Shown piece after piece: positions 15,866-24,659 of a DNA stretch of 64,000 bases. Positions within the stretch are counted from its first letter, which is position 1; each line of letters opens with the position of its first letter. The notes beneath the pieces are model-generated. The model was not told the DNA's origin and ran no database searches. It saw only the letters and a program-made list of their open reading frames with translations. Where the stretch lies: positions 1,178,997 through 1,242,996 of the forward strand of contig NZ_BLPF01000002.1 in NCBI RefSeq assembly GCF_011764425.1. The letters are read 5' to 3'. The position numbers were made by a program, and so were the translations under genes. Origin of the DNA: Phytohabitans houttuyneae. GTDB lineage: Bacteria; Actinomycetota; Actinomycetes; Mycobacteriales; Micromonosporaceae.

Positions 15866-17449
15866 ATGCGCCCGCCGTCGCGCCGCGTAATGACCAGGCT
15901 CCTCGCCGTGGCCGCCGTGCTGGTCGTGGCCATCGCGACAATGCTTGTCCTCCGGCTGCTGCGCGACGAGCCACCGGCCGCCGCGGACGGCCCGGCCGCC
16001 GACGTTCCGCGCGATGTGTACGCGTTCCTGAGCGAACACGAGCTTGGTGTGGTCCGCGACGCCACGGTCGTCGGCCGCCAGCTCGGCACCTACGCCGGCG
16101 CACCGCACTGGACGACCGACGGGCGGTACGCCTTCGCGGTCAGCGCGGGATCCGGCGGCGAACAGGTGGTCGCGATCGACTGGGCCGGCACGGTCACGTC
16201 GGTGCCCTGTGGTTGCCGCACCGCGGCGCCAGGCCCTGGCGGCCGGATCGTGTGGGTCACCGGCGGAAAGCTGATGAGCCTCGCTCCCGGCACGACAGCG
16301 GCTCAGGTCGACCCGCGTGCCGTGCCGCCGCCACCGCCCGCCGCGTTCGACCCGGCGGCGGTGGGCACCGACGGCGAGCGGGTCTTCCTCGCCCAGGAGA
16401 CCGTCGCCTCGGCCTCCATCAGCTCCGACGCCCTGCTGGCCGTCGCCGCCGGCGGGAAGGTCGACACGATCGAGGCCGACACCGGGACGATAGTCCTGAT
16501 GCGACAGTCCGCTGTGGACCGGGACGCGCCGGTGGCGTACACGGTGGAGCATCGCGACGACGCCTGCCGCATCCGCCGCGACGTGCACCTGCTGGCGGGC
16601 AACGGCCTCGTGACGGTCACCGACGCGAAAGCGGCGGGCGGCGACGGCCGGGACGCCGGCCGCTCGGTCGACGACATCTGGTGGGGCCGCGACGGTCGCC
16701 TGTACGCGACGATGTCGAGCTGGCGCTGCGTCCAGTCGCCCTCCAGCGAGCGGGAGTCCGTGGGCCCGCACGCCCTGTGGCGGCTCGACGGCGGCGCCTG
16801 GGTCGCCGTGGAAGGCACCGCGAGCCGCGCCTGGCGCCAGCTCGCCGCCGACCACCTCGCGGTCATCGAAACCGACGGCGCCCTCTACAGCGAGCGCGGC
16901 GGCCAGCGCACCCACCTCGCCGACAAGGTGGTGGCCATCCACGCACCGCCGGTCGCCGGACCCGCCGACTCCGCCATCACTCCCCGCGGCCGCCCCGTGC
17001 CCACCGCCGCACCACTCGTGATCACCCCGGACGGCGTCGGCGCGGTACGACTCGGTGCGCCCTTGTCCGGCGCCGAGCGAGCCGGACTGGTGCACGCACG
17101 AGAGGACGGCGACTGCACGACCTGGGAAGGGCAAGGCGAGCTGGAGGGCATGACCGTGTACCCGGACCGGGCGGGAAACGCGTCCTACATCTGGATCGTC
17201 GACGGCGACCTGAAAACCGCAAACGGCATGGGTATCGGCACGCCCGTCAAGGACCTGCGGGCCACCTACGGCCCGGCCGTCCGCGAGTACGTGTCGCCCT
17301 CGACAGACCTCTATCGCGGCTACTTCGTCGACGAGGCCGGCAACTCCATCGTCTTTCTGACCGGTGGCACGGACGCGGTGCAGAAGATCCTCATCGGACC
17401 GACCGAGCCGATGCAGGGGTTCGTCGACGCCGGCGAGGTGTACTGCTGA
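15866..17449 (+). CDS. Membrane-anchored extracytoplasmic protein, probable beta-propeller; unknown function
   Basis: 527 residues. An N-terminal anchor (RRVMTRLLAVAAVLVVAIATMLVLRLL) is followed by a long extracytoplasmic part. Blades such as APHWTTDGRYAFAVSAG, GRIVWVTGGKLMSLAPG, DDIWWGRDGRLYATMSS and LWRLDGGAWVAVEG suggest a seven-bladed propeller through residue about 370. The last 150 residues (VRLGAPLSGAERAGLVHAREDGDCTTW, GIGTPVKDLRATYG) match a pattern seen in secreted actinobacterial proteins with a repeated low-complexity fold, but I do not recognise a named family. Start ATG 15866 follows gggag at a 7-base spacing. Its stop overlaps the next gene's start (TGATG), so the two are an operon and may form a complex. 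Confidence 0.6.
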   Translation: MRPPSRRVMTRLLAVAAVLVVAIATMLVLRLLRDEPPAAADGPAADVPRDVYAFLSEHELGVVRDATVVGRQLGTYAGAPHWTTDGRYAFAVSAGSGGEQVVAIDWAGTVTSVPCGCRTAAPGPGGRIVWVTGGKLMSLAPGTTAAQVDPRAVPPPPPAAFDPAAVGTDGERVFLAQETVASASISSDALLAVAAGGKVDTIEADTGTIVLMRQSAVDRDAPVAYTVEHRDDACRIRRDVHLLAGNGLVTVTDAKAAGGDGRDAGRSVDDIWWGRDGRLYATMSSWRCVQSPSSERESVGPHALWRLDGGAWVAVEGTASRAWRQLAADHLAVIETDGALYSERGGQRTHLADKVVAIHAPPVAGPADSAITPRGRPVPTAAPLVITPDGVGAVRLGAPLSGAERAGLVHAREDGDCTTWEGQGELEGMTVYPDRAGNASYIWIVDGDLKTANGMGIGTPVKDLRATYGPAVREYVSPSTDLYRGYFVDEAGNSIVFLTGGTDAVQKILIGPTEPMQGFVDAGEVYC

Positions 17450-18336
17450 TGGGGGCCGGACGGAAAAGACGCGTACGAACGGCGGCACAGCCGGCCCAAC
17501 CCTGGTGGCGCTCCGGCCCCGCGAAGTGGATCGGCACCACCCTGACCGTGGTACTGACCGGCGTGCTGGTGGGCGTCATCGGCACGTGGATCGACCGCCG
17601 CTTCATCTCGCCGGCCGCACCCGCGGCCGATCCGGGCGCCACGGCGCCCGCGTCCCCCGGAGCCGCGTCCTCCGGATCACCGGCGGAGGATGCGCCGTTT
17701 ACGGTGGCGGTCTCGGCCGGCGGCTACGCCTGCGGCGGCGGCTGGCTCATCGAGCAGGCACCGGCCGCCCTGCCCAAGCCCCGCAAGGAGGGGGCGACCA
17801 CACCCGACTGGCCGGCCTGGGCCGAGTCTGCCAGCGGCCTGCCGGCCGTCACGCTCTTCGTCACCCTGACCATCCAGGGCACCAGTGACGCGGAGGTCAT
17901 CCTCCATCAAATCCGGCCCGTCGTGGTCAAGCGCGCCCCGCCGCCCGCCGGCACCCACGCCCAGGTCGGCTGCGGCGGCGACCAGGTCTACCGGTGGCTG
18001 GCCGTCGACCTGGACACCGACCCGCCGACCCCGAAGGCGGAGATCGAGGAGGATGCGATCGGCTACGCCGCGCCGCAGGAACGCCGCCCGATCAAGTTTC
18101 CGTACGGGGTCACGCTGGATGACGCGGAGTCGTTCCTCGTCATCGGCAAGGCGACCCGCGACGACGTGTACTGGCAGCTTGAGATCAAATGGGCGGCGCA
18201 GGGCCGTACCGGCACCTATATCGCCAACGACAACGGTCGCCCGTTCCGGGTGGCCGGCACGGAAGCGGCCGTGGCCAAGTGCCTGTGGGAGGAGGGCGGC
18301 AACCTCTTGGAAGGCGCGAGCGACTGCCCCGCCTAG
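17449..18336 (+). CDS. Membrane-anchored extracytoplasmic protein, unknown function
   Basis: 295 residues. A basic N-terminus (GAGRKRRVRTAAQ) precedes one membrane helix (IGTTLTVVLTGVLVGVIGTWI) and an Ala/Pro/Ser-rich linker (SPAAPAADPGATAPASPG). The remaining 200 residues form a beta-rich domain (FTVAVSAGGYACGGGWLI, VTLFVTLTIQGTSDAEVILHQIRPVV) with three or four cysteines. The same architecture occurs in many actinobacterial hypothetical proteins; no enzyme motif is seen. Translation is coupled to the upstream propeller-like protein through TGATG. It converges on the small gene at 18338 with only one base between the stops. Confidence 0.6.
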   Translation: MGAGRKRRVRTAAQPAQPWWRSGPAKWIGTTLTVVLTGVLVGVIGTWIDRRFISPAAPAADPGATAPASPGAASSGSPAEDAPFTVAVSAGGYACGGGWLIEQAPAALPKPRKEGATTPDWPAWAESASGLPAVTLFVTLTIQGTSDAEVILHQIRPVVVKRAPPPAGTHAQVGCGGDQVYRWLAVDLDTDPPTPKAEIEEDAIGYAAPQERRPIKFPYGVTLDDAESFLVIGKATRDDVYWQLEIKWAAQGRTGTYIANDNGRPFRVAGTEAAVAKCLWEEGGNLLEGASDCPA

Positions 18337-18337
18337 C

Positions 18338-18652
18338 TCAGTCTTCCCGGGTCGCCCGGCGGGTGCCGGTGACCGCGGTGCGGGGCAGGCGGCCCGCGCG
18401 GGAGTGGCCGGTCAGGGTCTGGCCGTCGACGACCACGTCGAAGTCGAGGTTCAGACGCATCGGGCGGGTCACGGACTGCCGCCAGGTCACGCGGGGGCCG
18501 TCGCAGTCGATGGCGGCCAGCGGCACCGCCTCTGAGGTTGTTGACGCGGTGCCGGTGAGCGCGCCGCCAGCGTCGCTGAAGATGTAGATCGCGCTCAGCG
18601 TGCCGATCGGGGTCTTCAGGCTGACGTCCCAGGTGCCGATGATCGGGTGCAA
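18338..18652 (-). CDS. Small lipocalin-like hypothetical protein
   Basis: 104 residues opening with HPIIGTWDVSLKTPIGTLSAIYIF and continuing with alternating strands (GGALTGTASTT, LNLDFDVVVDGQTLTGHSRAG). The 'xGtWd...tPiG...a.l.f...ggaltGt' pattern resembles small calycin-type proteins of actinobacteria. It starts with a rare TTG at 18652, supported by aaggga 7 bases upstream, and lies 13 bases downstream of the DJ-1/PfpI gene stop, so the two are probably cotranscribed. Substrate unknown. Confidence 0.6.
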   Translation of the reverse strand: MHPIIGTWDVSLKTPIGTLSAIYIFSDAGGALTGTASTTSEAVPLAAIDCDGPRVTWRQSVTRPMRLNLDFDVVVDGQTLTGHSRAGRLPRTAVTGTRRATRED

Positions 18653-18664
18653 GGCAGCGTCCCT

Positions 18665-19321
18665 TCAGACCGTGACGGGTGTGCGGCCGGCGTCGCGCCA
18701 CACGGTGCCGCGCCGTTCGTACTCGAACAGGGTCTCGACCGCGTGCGCGATCCGCGGGCCGAGCTCGCGTTCGAGGATGTGCAGTCCGAGGTCGAGGCCG
18801 GACGTGACACCACCCGCGCTGATCAGGTCGCCGTCGTCGACGACGCGGGCCGGCACCGCGCGGACGCCGGTCGCGTCGAGCATGTCCATGCCGAGCACGT
18901 GGGTTACGGCGTGGCGTCCCTCGATCAGGCCGGCCATGGCCAGGGCGAGGGTCCCGCCGCACACGGCCGCGACGGTCACCTCCGGGTTGGCCAGGGCGGC
19001 GCGCAGCAGCGGTACCGCCGGTGACTGGGCGAACCGGGCCAGCAGCACGGGGATCGTCACCGCGCCCTGGTCGGGGTCGCCGACCGTGGGGCCGCTGACC
19101 CCGGGCACCACGACGTAGCCCGGCCGGTCCGGATCCAGCCGCGCCGCCGCCCGCAGGCTCAGGCCGCGGGTGCCGCTGACCACCTCGGAGGGGCCGTCCG
19201 CGCAGACGAGCTCCACCTCGACCGCGCCGGCGGCCGCGTCTCCGCCGGCCGCGAGGACCTCGAAGGGCGCGACGACATCGAGCGGGTCGAACCCGTCGTA
19301 CAACACGATCTGCACCAGCAC
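18665..19321 (-). CDS. DJ-1/PfpI family protein (isonitrile-hydratase-like)
   Basis: 218 residues with the DJ-1/PfpI fold. VQIVLYDGFDPLDVVAPFEVLA is the N-terminal strand and helix, VTVAAVCGGTLALAMAGLIEG holds the nucleophile-elbow Cys (AVCGG), and LISAGGVTSGLDLGLHILERELG is the C-terminal signature shared with InhA and GlxA proteins. Members include isonitrile hydratase, chaperones and glyoxalases, so the exact reaction is uncertain. GTG 19321 is preceded by gagga at a 7-base spacing. It is divergent from a GlxA-type regulator carrying the same domain, a frequent arrangement in which the regulator controls the neighbour. Confidence 0.85.
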   Translation of the reverse strand: MLVQIVLYDGFDPLDVVAPFEVLAAGGDAAAGAVEVELVCADGPSEVVSGTRGLSLRAAARLDPDRPGYVVVPGVSGPTVGDPDQGAVTIPVLLARFAQSPAVPLLRAALANPEVTVAAVCGGTLALAMAGLIEGRHAVTHVLGMDMLDATGVRAVPARVVDDGDLISAGGVTSGLDLGLHILERELGPRIAHAVETLFEYERRGTVWRDAGRTPVTV

Positions 19322-19417
19322 ACCGCAATCCTCGGCGGCGCGCGGTGACCGCGGCCAGTGGCATGATTGCCATCGTCCGACTGTTTCTTGCCGCGCAGTT
19401 CAGGAGGCACCCGGCCC

Positions 19418-20386
19418 GTGCACAGCGTGTTTGTCCTGGCGCTGCCGGACACGATCGCGTTCGACCTCGCCACACCGATCGAGGTGCTCGGCCGGGTGCG
19501 GCTGCCGGATGGCGGCCCCGGCTACCGGGTGCAGGTCTGCGGCAGCGAGCCGATGGTCGATGCCGGCCCACTTCGCCTGGCCGTCGACCACCGCCTCGAC
19601 GCCATCGAAAGTGCCGGCACGGTCATCGTGCCCGGCCGGTACGACCCGACCGCGCCCGTGCCCGCCGCCGCACTTGACGCCCTGCGGGCCGCGGCGGCCG
19701 CCGGTACCCGGATCGCTTCGATCTGCGTGGGTGCCTTCACGCTCGCGGCCGCCGGCCTGCTCGACCACCGGCGGGCCACGACCCACTGGGCCGCCGCCGA
19801 TCGGTTCCGGGCCGCGTTTCCGGCGGTGGACGTGGACCCGGCCGTGCTTTACGTCGACACCGGGCAGTTCGTCACCTCGGCCGGGGCGACCGCGGGCGTG
19901 GACATGTGCCTGCACCTCGTGCGCCGCGACTACGGCGCCGCGGTCGCCGCCGACGCGTCGCGACAGGCTGTGGCCCCGCTGCACCGCGATGGCGGGCAGG
20001 CGCAGTTCATCGTGCGCCCCGGCCCGGACGCCACCGCGGCCGGCCTCGACCCCGTCCTGCGGTGGCTCGAGGTCCACGCCTACGAGGACCTGACGCTGGC
20101 CGGCATCGCCGCCGAGGCCGGCCTCAGCGTGCGCACCCTCAACCGGCGCTTCCACGAGCAGACCGGCCACACCCCCATGCAGTGGGTCACCGCCAGGCGC
20201 ATCCGCCGGGCGCAGGAGCTCCTGGAAAGCACCGACCACGGCGTCGACCGGATCGCCCACCTGGTCGGCTTCGCCTCACCGGCACAGTTCCGGCTCCAGT
20301 TCAAGCGGCTGAGCGGGGTGGCGCCGCAGGCGTACCGCAACACCTTCCGCGCTCAGCTCCCGAGCGCGGGATCCACCTCCGCGTAG
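19418..20386 (+). CDS. GlxA family transcriptional regulator (DJ-1/PfpI domain plus AraC HTH)
   Basis: 322 residues. The first 180 are a DJ-1/PfpI-like sensor domain (LPDTIAFDLATPIEVLG, RIASICVGAFTLAAAGLLD with a Cys in SICVG, FVTSAGATAGVDMCLHLV). The last 100 form two AraC helix-turn-helix units (LTLAGIAAEAGLSVRTLNRRFHE and VDRIAHLVGFASPAQFRLQFKR). GTG 19418 has aggagg 10 bases upstream. The 96-base gap to the divergent DJ-1 gene probably holds the control region for both. Ligand unknown. Confidence 0.9.
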   Translation: MHSVFVLALPDTIAFDLATPIEVLGRVRLPDGGPGYRVQVCGSEPMVDAGPLRLAVDHRLDAIESAGTVIVPGRYDPTAPVPAAALDALRAAAAAGTRIASICVGAFTLAAAGLLDHRRATTHWAAADRFRAAFPAVDVDPAVLYVDTGQFVTSAGATAGVDMCLHLVRRDYGAAVAADASRQAVAPLHRDGGQAQFIVRPGPDATAAGLDPVLRWLEVHAYEDLTLAGIAAEAGLSVRTLNRRFHEQTGHTPMQWVTARRIRRAQELLESTDHGVDRIAHLVGFASPAQFRLQFKRLSGVAPQAYRNTFRAQLPSAGSTSA

Positions 20387-20430
20387 GCCGGCGTCCGGTG
20401 TGGCAAAGCCCTGTTCGTCTCTTTTATCAC

Positions 20431-20436
20431 TAACCT
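20431..20436 (+). promoter_or_regulatory. -10 element of a leaderless promoter
   Basis: TAACCT ends 6 bases before ATG 20443, with no ribosome site between. The preceding stretch is locally AT-rich (cttttatcac). Confidence 0.55.
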
Positions 20437-20442
20437 ACCGAT

Positions 20443-21117
20443 ATGGACGAGTCTAACCCCCTTTCCCCAGTGTTCGTGGACGCGACCGGACGGCGTCGCC
20501 GCCGGATGCGCCGAGTCGGTTACCTGTTCGGTACCGCTTCGCTGGTCTATACCGGCCTGGTGGGCGCCGGGTTCTCCGGCGGGCCGATCGACCCGCACGC
20601 GCTCCTGCCGCTTCCCGACCTGCTGGACCGGCCGGAGGCCGCGCCGTCGACGCCCACGCCGGCGAAGACCGCGTCACCGCGGCCGGAGCCCGAGGCCGCG
20701 GCCGACACCCGCGTCGCGGTGGACCAGGCGGTGCCGGTACAAACGCGTTCACCGCTGCCCGCCTCGTCACCGGCCGCGCAGGCGGTGCTGACGACGCTGG
20801 CCGGCGCCGGCCCCGCGGTCGGCCCTGCGCTGGAGCATGGCGTGGCCCAACCCGCACCCGCGGACGCTCCACTCTCGCCCGAGGCGGAGCCGGCCGAGCC
20901 GGTGGACGAGACAGTGCCGGCCGAACCGGCGGAGCCGGCCGGGTCGACCAGCGAGACCGCCGCTCCGCGGTCCGAGCCGTCCCCGGACCCCGCGCCCACC
21001 GAGTCACCGGCAGCCGGCGCGGACAATGCCGCCGCGGCCTCGGAAACCCCGGAGTCGAGCCAGTCGACCGCACGTGAGGGCCGGCGGCCCAGCCCGCGCC
21101 CGGTGGCGTCCCGGTGA
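20443..21117 (+). CDS. Pro/Ala/Glu-rich single-pass membrane protein upstream of the deacetylase-glycosyltransferase
   Basis: 224 residues. A cytoplasmic basic start (TGRRRRRMRRVG), one membrane helix (YLFGTASLVYTGLVGAGFSGG) and then 170 residues of low-complexity, disordered sequence dominated by Pro, Ala, Glu, Ser and Thr. It looks like a spacer that crosses the cell wall, with no catalytic domain. The stop overlaps the next start (GTGA), so it is cotranscribed with a polysaccharide deacetylase-glycosyltransferase and probably serves in the same cell-surface polymer pathway, for example as a scaffold. No family recognised. Confidence 0.6.
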   Translation: MDESNPLSPVFVDATGRRRRRMRRVGYLFGTASLVYTGLVGAGFSGGPIDPHALLPLPDLLDRPEAAPSTPTPAKTASPRPEPEAAADTRVAVDQAVPVQTRSPLPASSPAAQAVLTTLAGAGPAVGPALEHGVAQPAPADAPLSPEAEPAEPVDETVPAEPAEPAGSTSETAAPRSEPSPDPAPTESPAAGADNAAAASETPESSQSTAREGRRPSPRPVASR

Positions 21118-23293
21118 ACACGGCCGCACCGCCCACGCCGGTGCGGCCGGTGCCGGCCCGCCGGCGGGTGTTCCGGCCACGGCGGATGGTCGTCGCCGTG
21201 CTGCTGCTGATGTTCGTGACCGTGCTGCTGGTGCACGCGTACGCGGACACCCGGTTCACCCCGACGCGCAGGGCGCTGGCGGCGACGGCGCGCGTGGCGG
21301 CGTGCCGCAGGCCGTCACCGGCGGTGGTCCGGTCATCAGCGCCGCGGGGGAGCGGTCGCGCTCGTACCGGCTGCCCTCGAAGACGATCGCGTTGACGTTC
21401 GACGACGGGCCGGATCCACAGTGGACGCCACAGGTACGGCGCGTGCTGGACCGGCACGGTGTGGACGCGACCTTCTTCGTCGTCGGCGCCCAGGTGGCCC
21501 GCCACCCGAACCTCGCGCGGCAGCTCGTCGCCGACGGCCACGAGCTCGGGGTGCACACGTTCACGCACCCCTACCTCGGCAGACTGCCGGAGTGGCGGCG
21601 GCAGCTGGAGTACGCGCAGACCCAGCTGGCGATCGCGCACGCCACCGGCGTACGTACCCGCCTGCTGAGGTTCCCGTACTCCTCGCAGCCGGAGGCGGTC
21701 GACGACGCCGAGTGGACCATGATCCGGGAGGCCGGCCGGCAAGGCTACGTGGTCGTGGTCAACGACACCGACAGCCGGGACTGGGCGCGACCCGGCGTGG
21801 AGGCGATCGTCCGGCAAGCCACCCCACCCGCTGGTGAGGGCGCGGTGGTGCTGATGCACGACGCCGGCGGTGACCGCACACAGACCGTGGCCGCGCTGGA
21901 CGCGTTCATCCCCGCGATGCAGGCCCGCGGCTACCGGTTCACCACCGTCACCGAAGGGCTGCGGCTGGCCTTCAGCAACGCCGCCAACCAGGTACCGGCG
22001 CTGCAGCCGAACCCGCCGGCCACCGCGGGGCAGCGATGGCGCGGCGCGGCGCTGGTCTGGACCGTCCAGGTCGCCGACGGGCTGCTCATCCTGCTCACCG
22101 TGCTGTTCCTGGCGGCCGGCCTGCTCACCGTCGGGCGTACCGTGCTGGCCCTGGTCGTCGCGGTCCGCCACACGCGCCGGCCGCCGCGGCACCGGTGGTC
22201 CTGGACGCCGGCGGTCACCGAGCCGGTATCGGTGATCGTGCCCGCCTTCAACGAACGGGAAGGGATCGCCGGCACGGTCGGCTCGCTGGTCGGCAGCGAC
22301 CACGAACGCGTCGAGGTGATCGTCGTCGACGACGGCTCCACCGACGGCACCGCGGGCGTCGTCGAGGCCCTCGACCTGCCCGGCGTACGGATGATCCGCA
22401 AGGACAACGGTGGCAAGCCCAGCGCGCTCAACGCCGGCATCGCCGCCGCCAGCCACGACCTCATCGTCATGGTCGACGGCGACACCGTTGTGGAACCCGA
22501 CTCGATCCGCCGCCTCGTCCAGCCCTTCGCCGACCCGCGCGTGGGGGCGGTCGCCGGCAACGTCAAGGTTGGAAACCGGCGCGGCCTCGTGGCCTGCTGG
22601 CAGCACATCGAGTACGTCATCGGCTTCAACCTCGACCGCCGCCTGTACGAGCTGCTGTGCTGCATGCCGACCGTGCCCGGTGCCCTCGGCGCGTTCCGCC
22701 GCACCGCCGTCGCCGAGGCGGGTGGCCTGTCCACCGACACCCTCGCCGAGGACACCGACCTGACCATGGCGATCTGCCGGGCCGGCTGGAAGATCGTGTA
22801 CGCCGAAGACGCCCGCGCGTGGACCGAGGCACCCGCCACCCTGGCGCAGCTGTGGAAGCAGCGGTACCGGTGGAGCTACGGCACCATGCAGGCGATGTGG
22901 AAACATCGGCGGGCGATCACCGACGGCGGTCCCTCCGGCCGGTTCGGCCGGGTCGGTCTTCCCCTGCTCGGGCTGTTCGGTGTAATCCTTCCCCTGCTGG
23001 CACCGGTCATCGACCTGCTGGCCGTCTACGGTCTTGTCTTCCTCGACCGCGGTCACACCGCGCTGGCCTGGCTGGCGATGCTCTGCTTGCAGTTCGCCTC
23101 CGCGGCGATCGCGTTCCGCCTCGACGGCGAACGCCTCCGCCCACTGTGGACGCTTCCCCTGCAGCAGTTCGCCTACCGGCAACTGATGTACCTGGTCATC
23201 GCCCAGTCCGCCGCCACCGCGCTGGCCGGCGCCCGCCTGCGCTGGCACAAGCTGCACCGCACCGGCCTTGCCACGACGACCGGAGGCAGGTAG
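21114..23293 (+). CDS. Bifunctional polysaccharide deacetylase / family 2 glycosyltransferase, N-terminal frameshift
   Basis: The start and membrane anchor (MVVAVLLLMFVTVLLVHAYAD) are in one frame from 21114; everything after about 21263 is in another. One extra C in the CCCC run at 21259-21262 gives a continuous protein of about 726 residues. Domains: NodB polysaccharide deacetylase (LTFDDGPDPQWTP, HTFTHPYL, LLRFPY); membrane helix (LLILLTVLFLAAGLL); GT2 synthase domain (VSVIVPAFNERE, VDDGSTDGT, VDGDTVVEP, EDTDLTMAI, QRYRWSYG) as in hyaluronan or chitin-type synthases; then C-terminal membrane helices. It probably makes and deacetylates a beta-linked surface polysaccharide. If the break is real, an internal start could still yield a protein lacking the first anchor. 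Confidence 0.85.
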
Positions 23294-23310
23294 GCCGAGG
23301 TTAAGAATTA

Positions 23311-23339
23311 TTGACACAATGTCGGCGCTGTTTTACCTT
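23311..23339 (+). promoter_or_regulatory. Probable housekeeping promoter
   Basis: A consensus TTGACA at 23311-23316, 17 bases, then TACCTT at 23334-23339. The surrounding 100 bases are unusually AT-rich for the window and include the palindrome gacatgtc (23341-23348) just after the -10, a possible operator. It would serve the DUF4386 gene starting at 23407. Confidence 0.6.
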
Positions 23340-23406
23340 CGACATGTCAAGTTTTTTGTACATGGGTCGGGCGGATCCTCCTCGCCCGGATCGAGAAGGG
23401 GCCACG

Positions 23407-24114
23407 ATGCACGCGCTGACTCGTACCGCCCGGATGACCGGGCTGCTCTACCTCGGTGTCGCCATCACCGGTGTGCTCGGTTACCTGATTGTCCGCCCGC
23501 AGCTCTTCGCGGCCGACGACGCCGACGCGACGCTGGCCAACCTCGTCGCGCACGAGTCGCTCGCCCGCGCCGGCGTCGCCCTGGAGCTGGGCATGGTCGT
23601 CACGCAGACCCTCACCGCCGCCTGGTTCTACCGGCTGTTTCGCACCGTCGACTCCTTCGCCGCGGGCGGCATCGCCGCCTTCGGCCTGGTCAACGCGGTC
23701 GTGGGCCTGATGAGCGCGGCACTGCTGGCCACGGCGGTCGGGGTGTCGGTCGACCCGGTCGGCGACGCGGCGGCCAACGTCCAGATCCTGTACCTGGTCA
23801 GCGACGGCCTGTGGGGAGTGGGCGCACTGTTCTTCGGCCTGTGGCTCATCCCCATGGGCTGGTGCGTGCTGCGATCGGGGTGGATGCCGCGCGCGCTTGG
23901 CTGGATCCTGGTTGCCGGCGGTGTCGGGTACGTGATCGGCGCGTTTGTCGAGTACCTCGTCGCCGACGCGCACGTCGTCGCCGATGCGCTCGCTTATCCC
24001 GCGTCCGTGGGCGAGTTCTGGATGGTCGGCTACCTGCTCGTCCACGGCGTGCGCCGGCGGGCACTGGACCAGGCGCCGGCAACCGTTCGCACGCCGACGC
24101 CGGTCGCGGGCTGA
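23407..24114 (+). CDS. DUF4386 family integral membrane protein
   Basis: 235 residues, about six membrane helices. It opens with RTARMTGLLYLGVAITGVLGYLI, the usual DUF4386 start, and includes GLWGVGALFFGLWLIPMGWCVLRSGWMPRALGWILVAGGVGYVIGAF in outline, the family's most conserved block (phrases FFGLWLIPMG and SGWMPR). Function of the family is unknown. ATG 23407 has gaaggggcc upstream. Expression probably starts from the TTGACA/TACCTT promoter about 70 bases upstream. An in-frame ATG at 23350 region lacks a ribosome site and was not used. Confidence 0.85.
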   Translation: MHALTRTARMTGLLYLGVAITGVLGYLIVRPQLFAADDADATLANLVAHESLARAGVALELGMVVTQTLTAAWFYRLFRTVDSFAAGGIAAFGLVNAVVGLMSAALLATAVGVSVDPVGDAAANVQILYLVSDGLWGVGALFFGLWLIPMGWCVLRSGWMPRALGWILVAGGVGYVIGAFVEYLVADAHVVADALAYPASVGEFWMVGYLLVHGVRRRALDQAPATVRTPTPVAG

Positions 24115-24128
24115 AGCGTCGCGGCCAC

Positions 24129-24134
24129 TATCGT
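24129..24134 (+). promoter_or_regulatory. -10 element of a leaderless promoter
   Basis: TATCGT ends 6 bases before GTG 24141. The same hexamer and spacing precede the DUF6185 gene at 29176. Confidence 0.55.
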
Positions 24135-24140
24135 TCTGGC

Positions 24141-24635
24141 GTGCGTATCCGATTCGACATCCCAGCTGACCCGGACTATCCGGGCCGGGTGGCCGCGGTT
24201 CTGAGCAGGGCTCGGCAGCGCAGGTACGGCTACGTCGGCGCTGTGCTGCTGGCCCTCGCGGCGGTCGGTCTGGTTGTCTCGCGGTTGGTCGAGTGGGGCG
24301 ATCGGATCCTGGTGCTGTGCTTCTCGCTGGCCCTGGGCGGAGTGCTGTCCATGCTGTTTCCGCCGTGGGTGCGGTCCAGGGCCCGGCGCCGCTCCAGCCG
24401 CTACGCGGTGGAAGGCGGCTACGACATCACCGACGACAACATCATGATGTACAGCGGCTCGGAGTCCAGCGGCATCGCCTGGGACGGCGTCTCCCGGGTC
24501 GTCGACGCCGGTGACTTCTGGATCGTCTACGTCGGACGGATGCCGGCGACCGTGATCCCGCGCCAGTTCATGACCGCCGAAGACGCCGAAACCCTGAGCA
24601 CCTTCATGGCCGGGCGAGGGCTGCTCAAGTCCTGA
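24141..24635 (+). CDS. YcxB-like family membrane protein
   Basis: 164 residues. Two membrane helices (YVGAVLLALAAVGLVVSRLV and ILVLCFSLALGGVLSMLF) are followed by a small domain with YDITDDNIMMYSGSESSGIAWDGVSRVVDAGDFWIVYVG and VIPRQFMTAEDAETL in outline. That pairing of 'W..v..v.e..df..ly.....~~iP++~f' fits the YcxB-like C-terminal domain. No function is known for the family. GTG 24141 was chosen because of the leaderless-type -10 element; the frame is open upstream but runs through the DUF4386 gene. Confidence 0.7.
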   Translation: MRIRFDIPADPDYPGRVAAVLSRARQRRYGYVGAVLLALAAVGLVVSRLVEWGDRILVLCFSLALGGVLSMLFPPWVRSRARRRSSRYAVEGGYDITDDNIMMYSGSESSGIAWDGVSRVVDAGDFWIVYVGRMPATVIPRQFMTAEDAETLSTFMAGRGLLKS

Positions 24636-24659
24636 GACCGGCGGCGCGCCCGCCGACGC

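Noticed and set aside
23350-23406. Earlier ATG starts for the DUF4386 protein
   Set aside because: They fall directly after the -10 element, lack a ribosome site and add residues not typical of the family.
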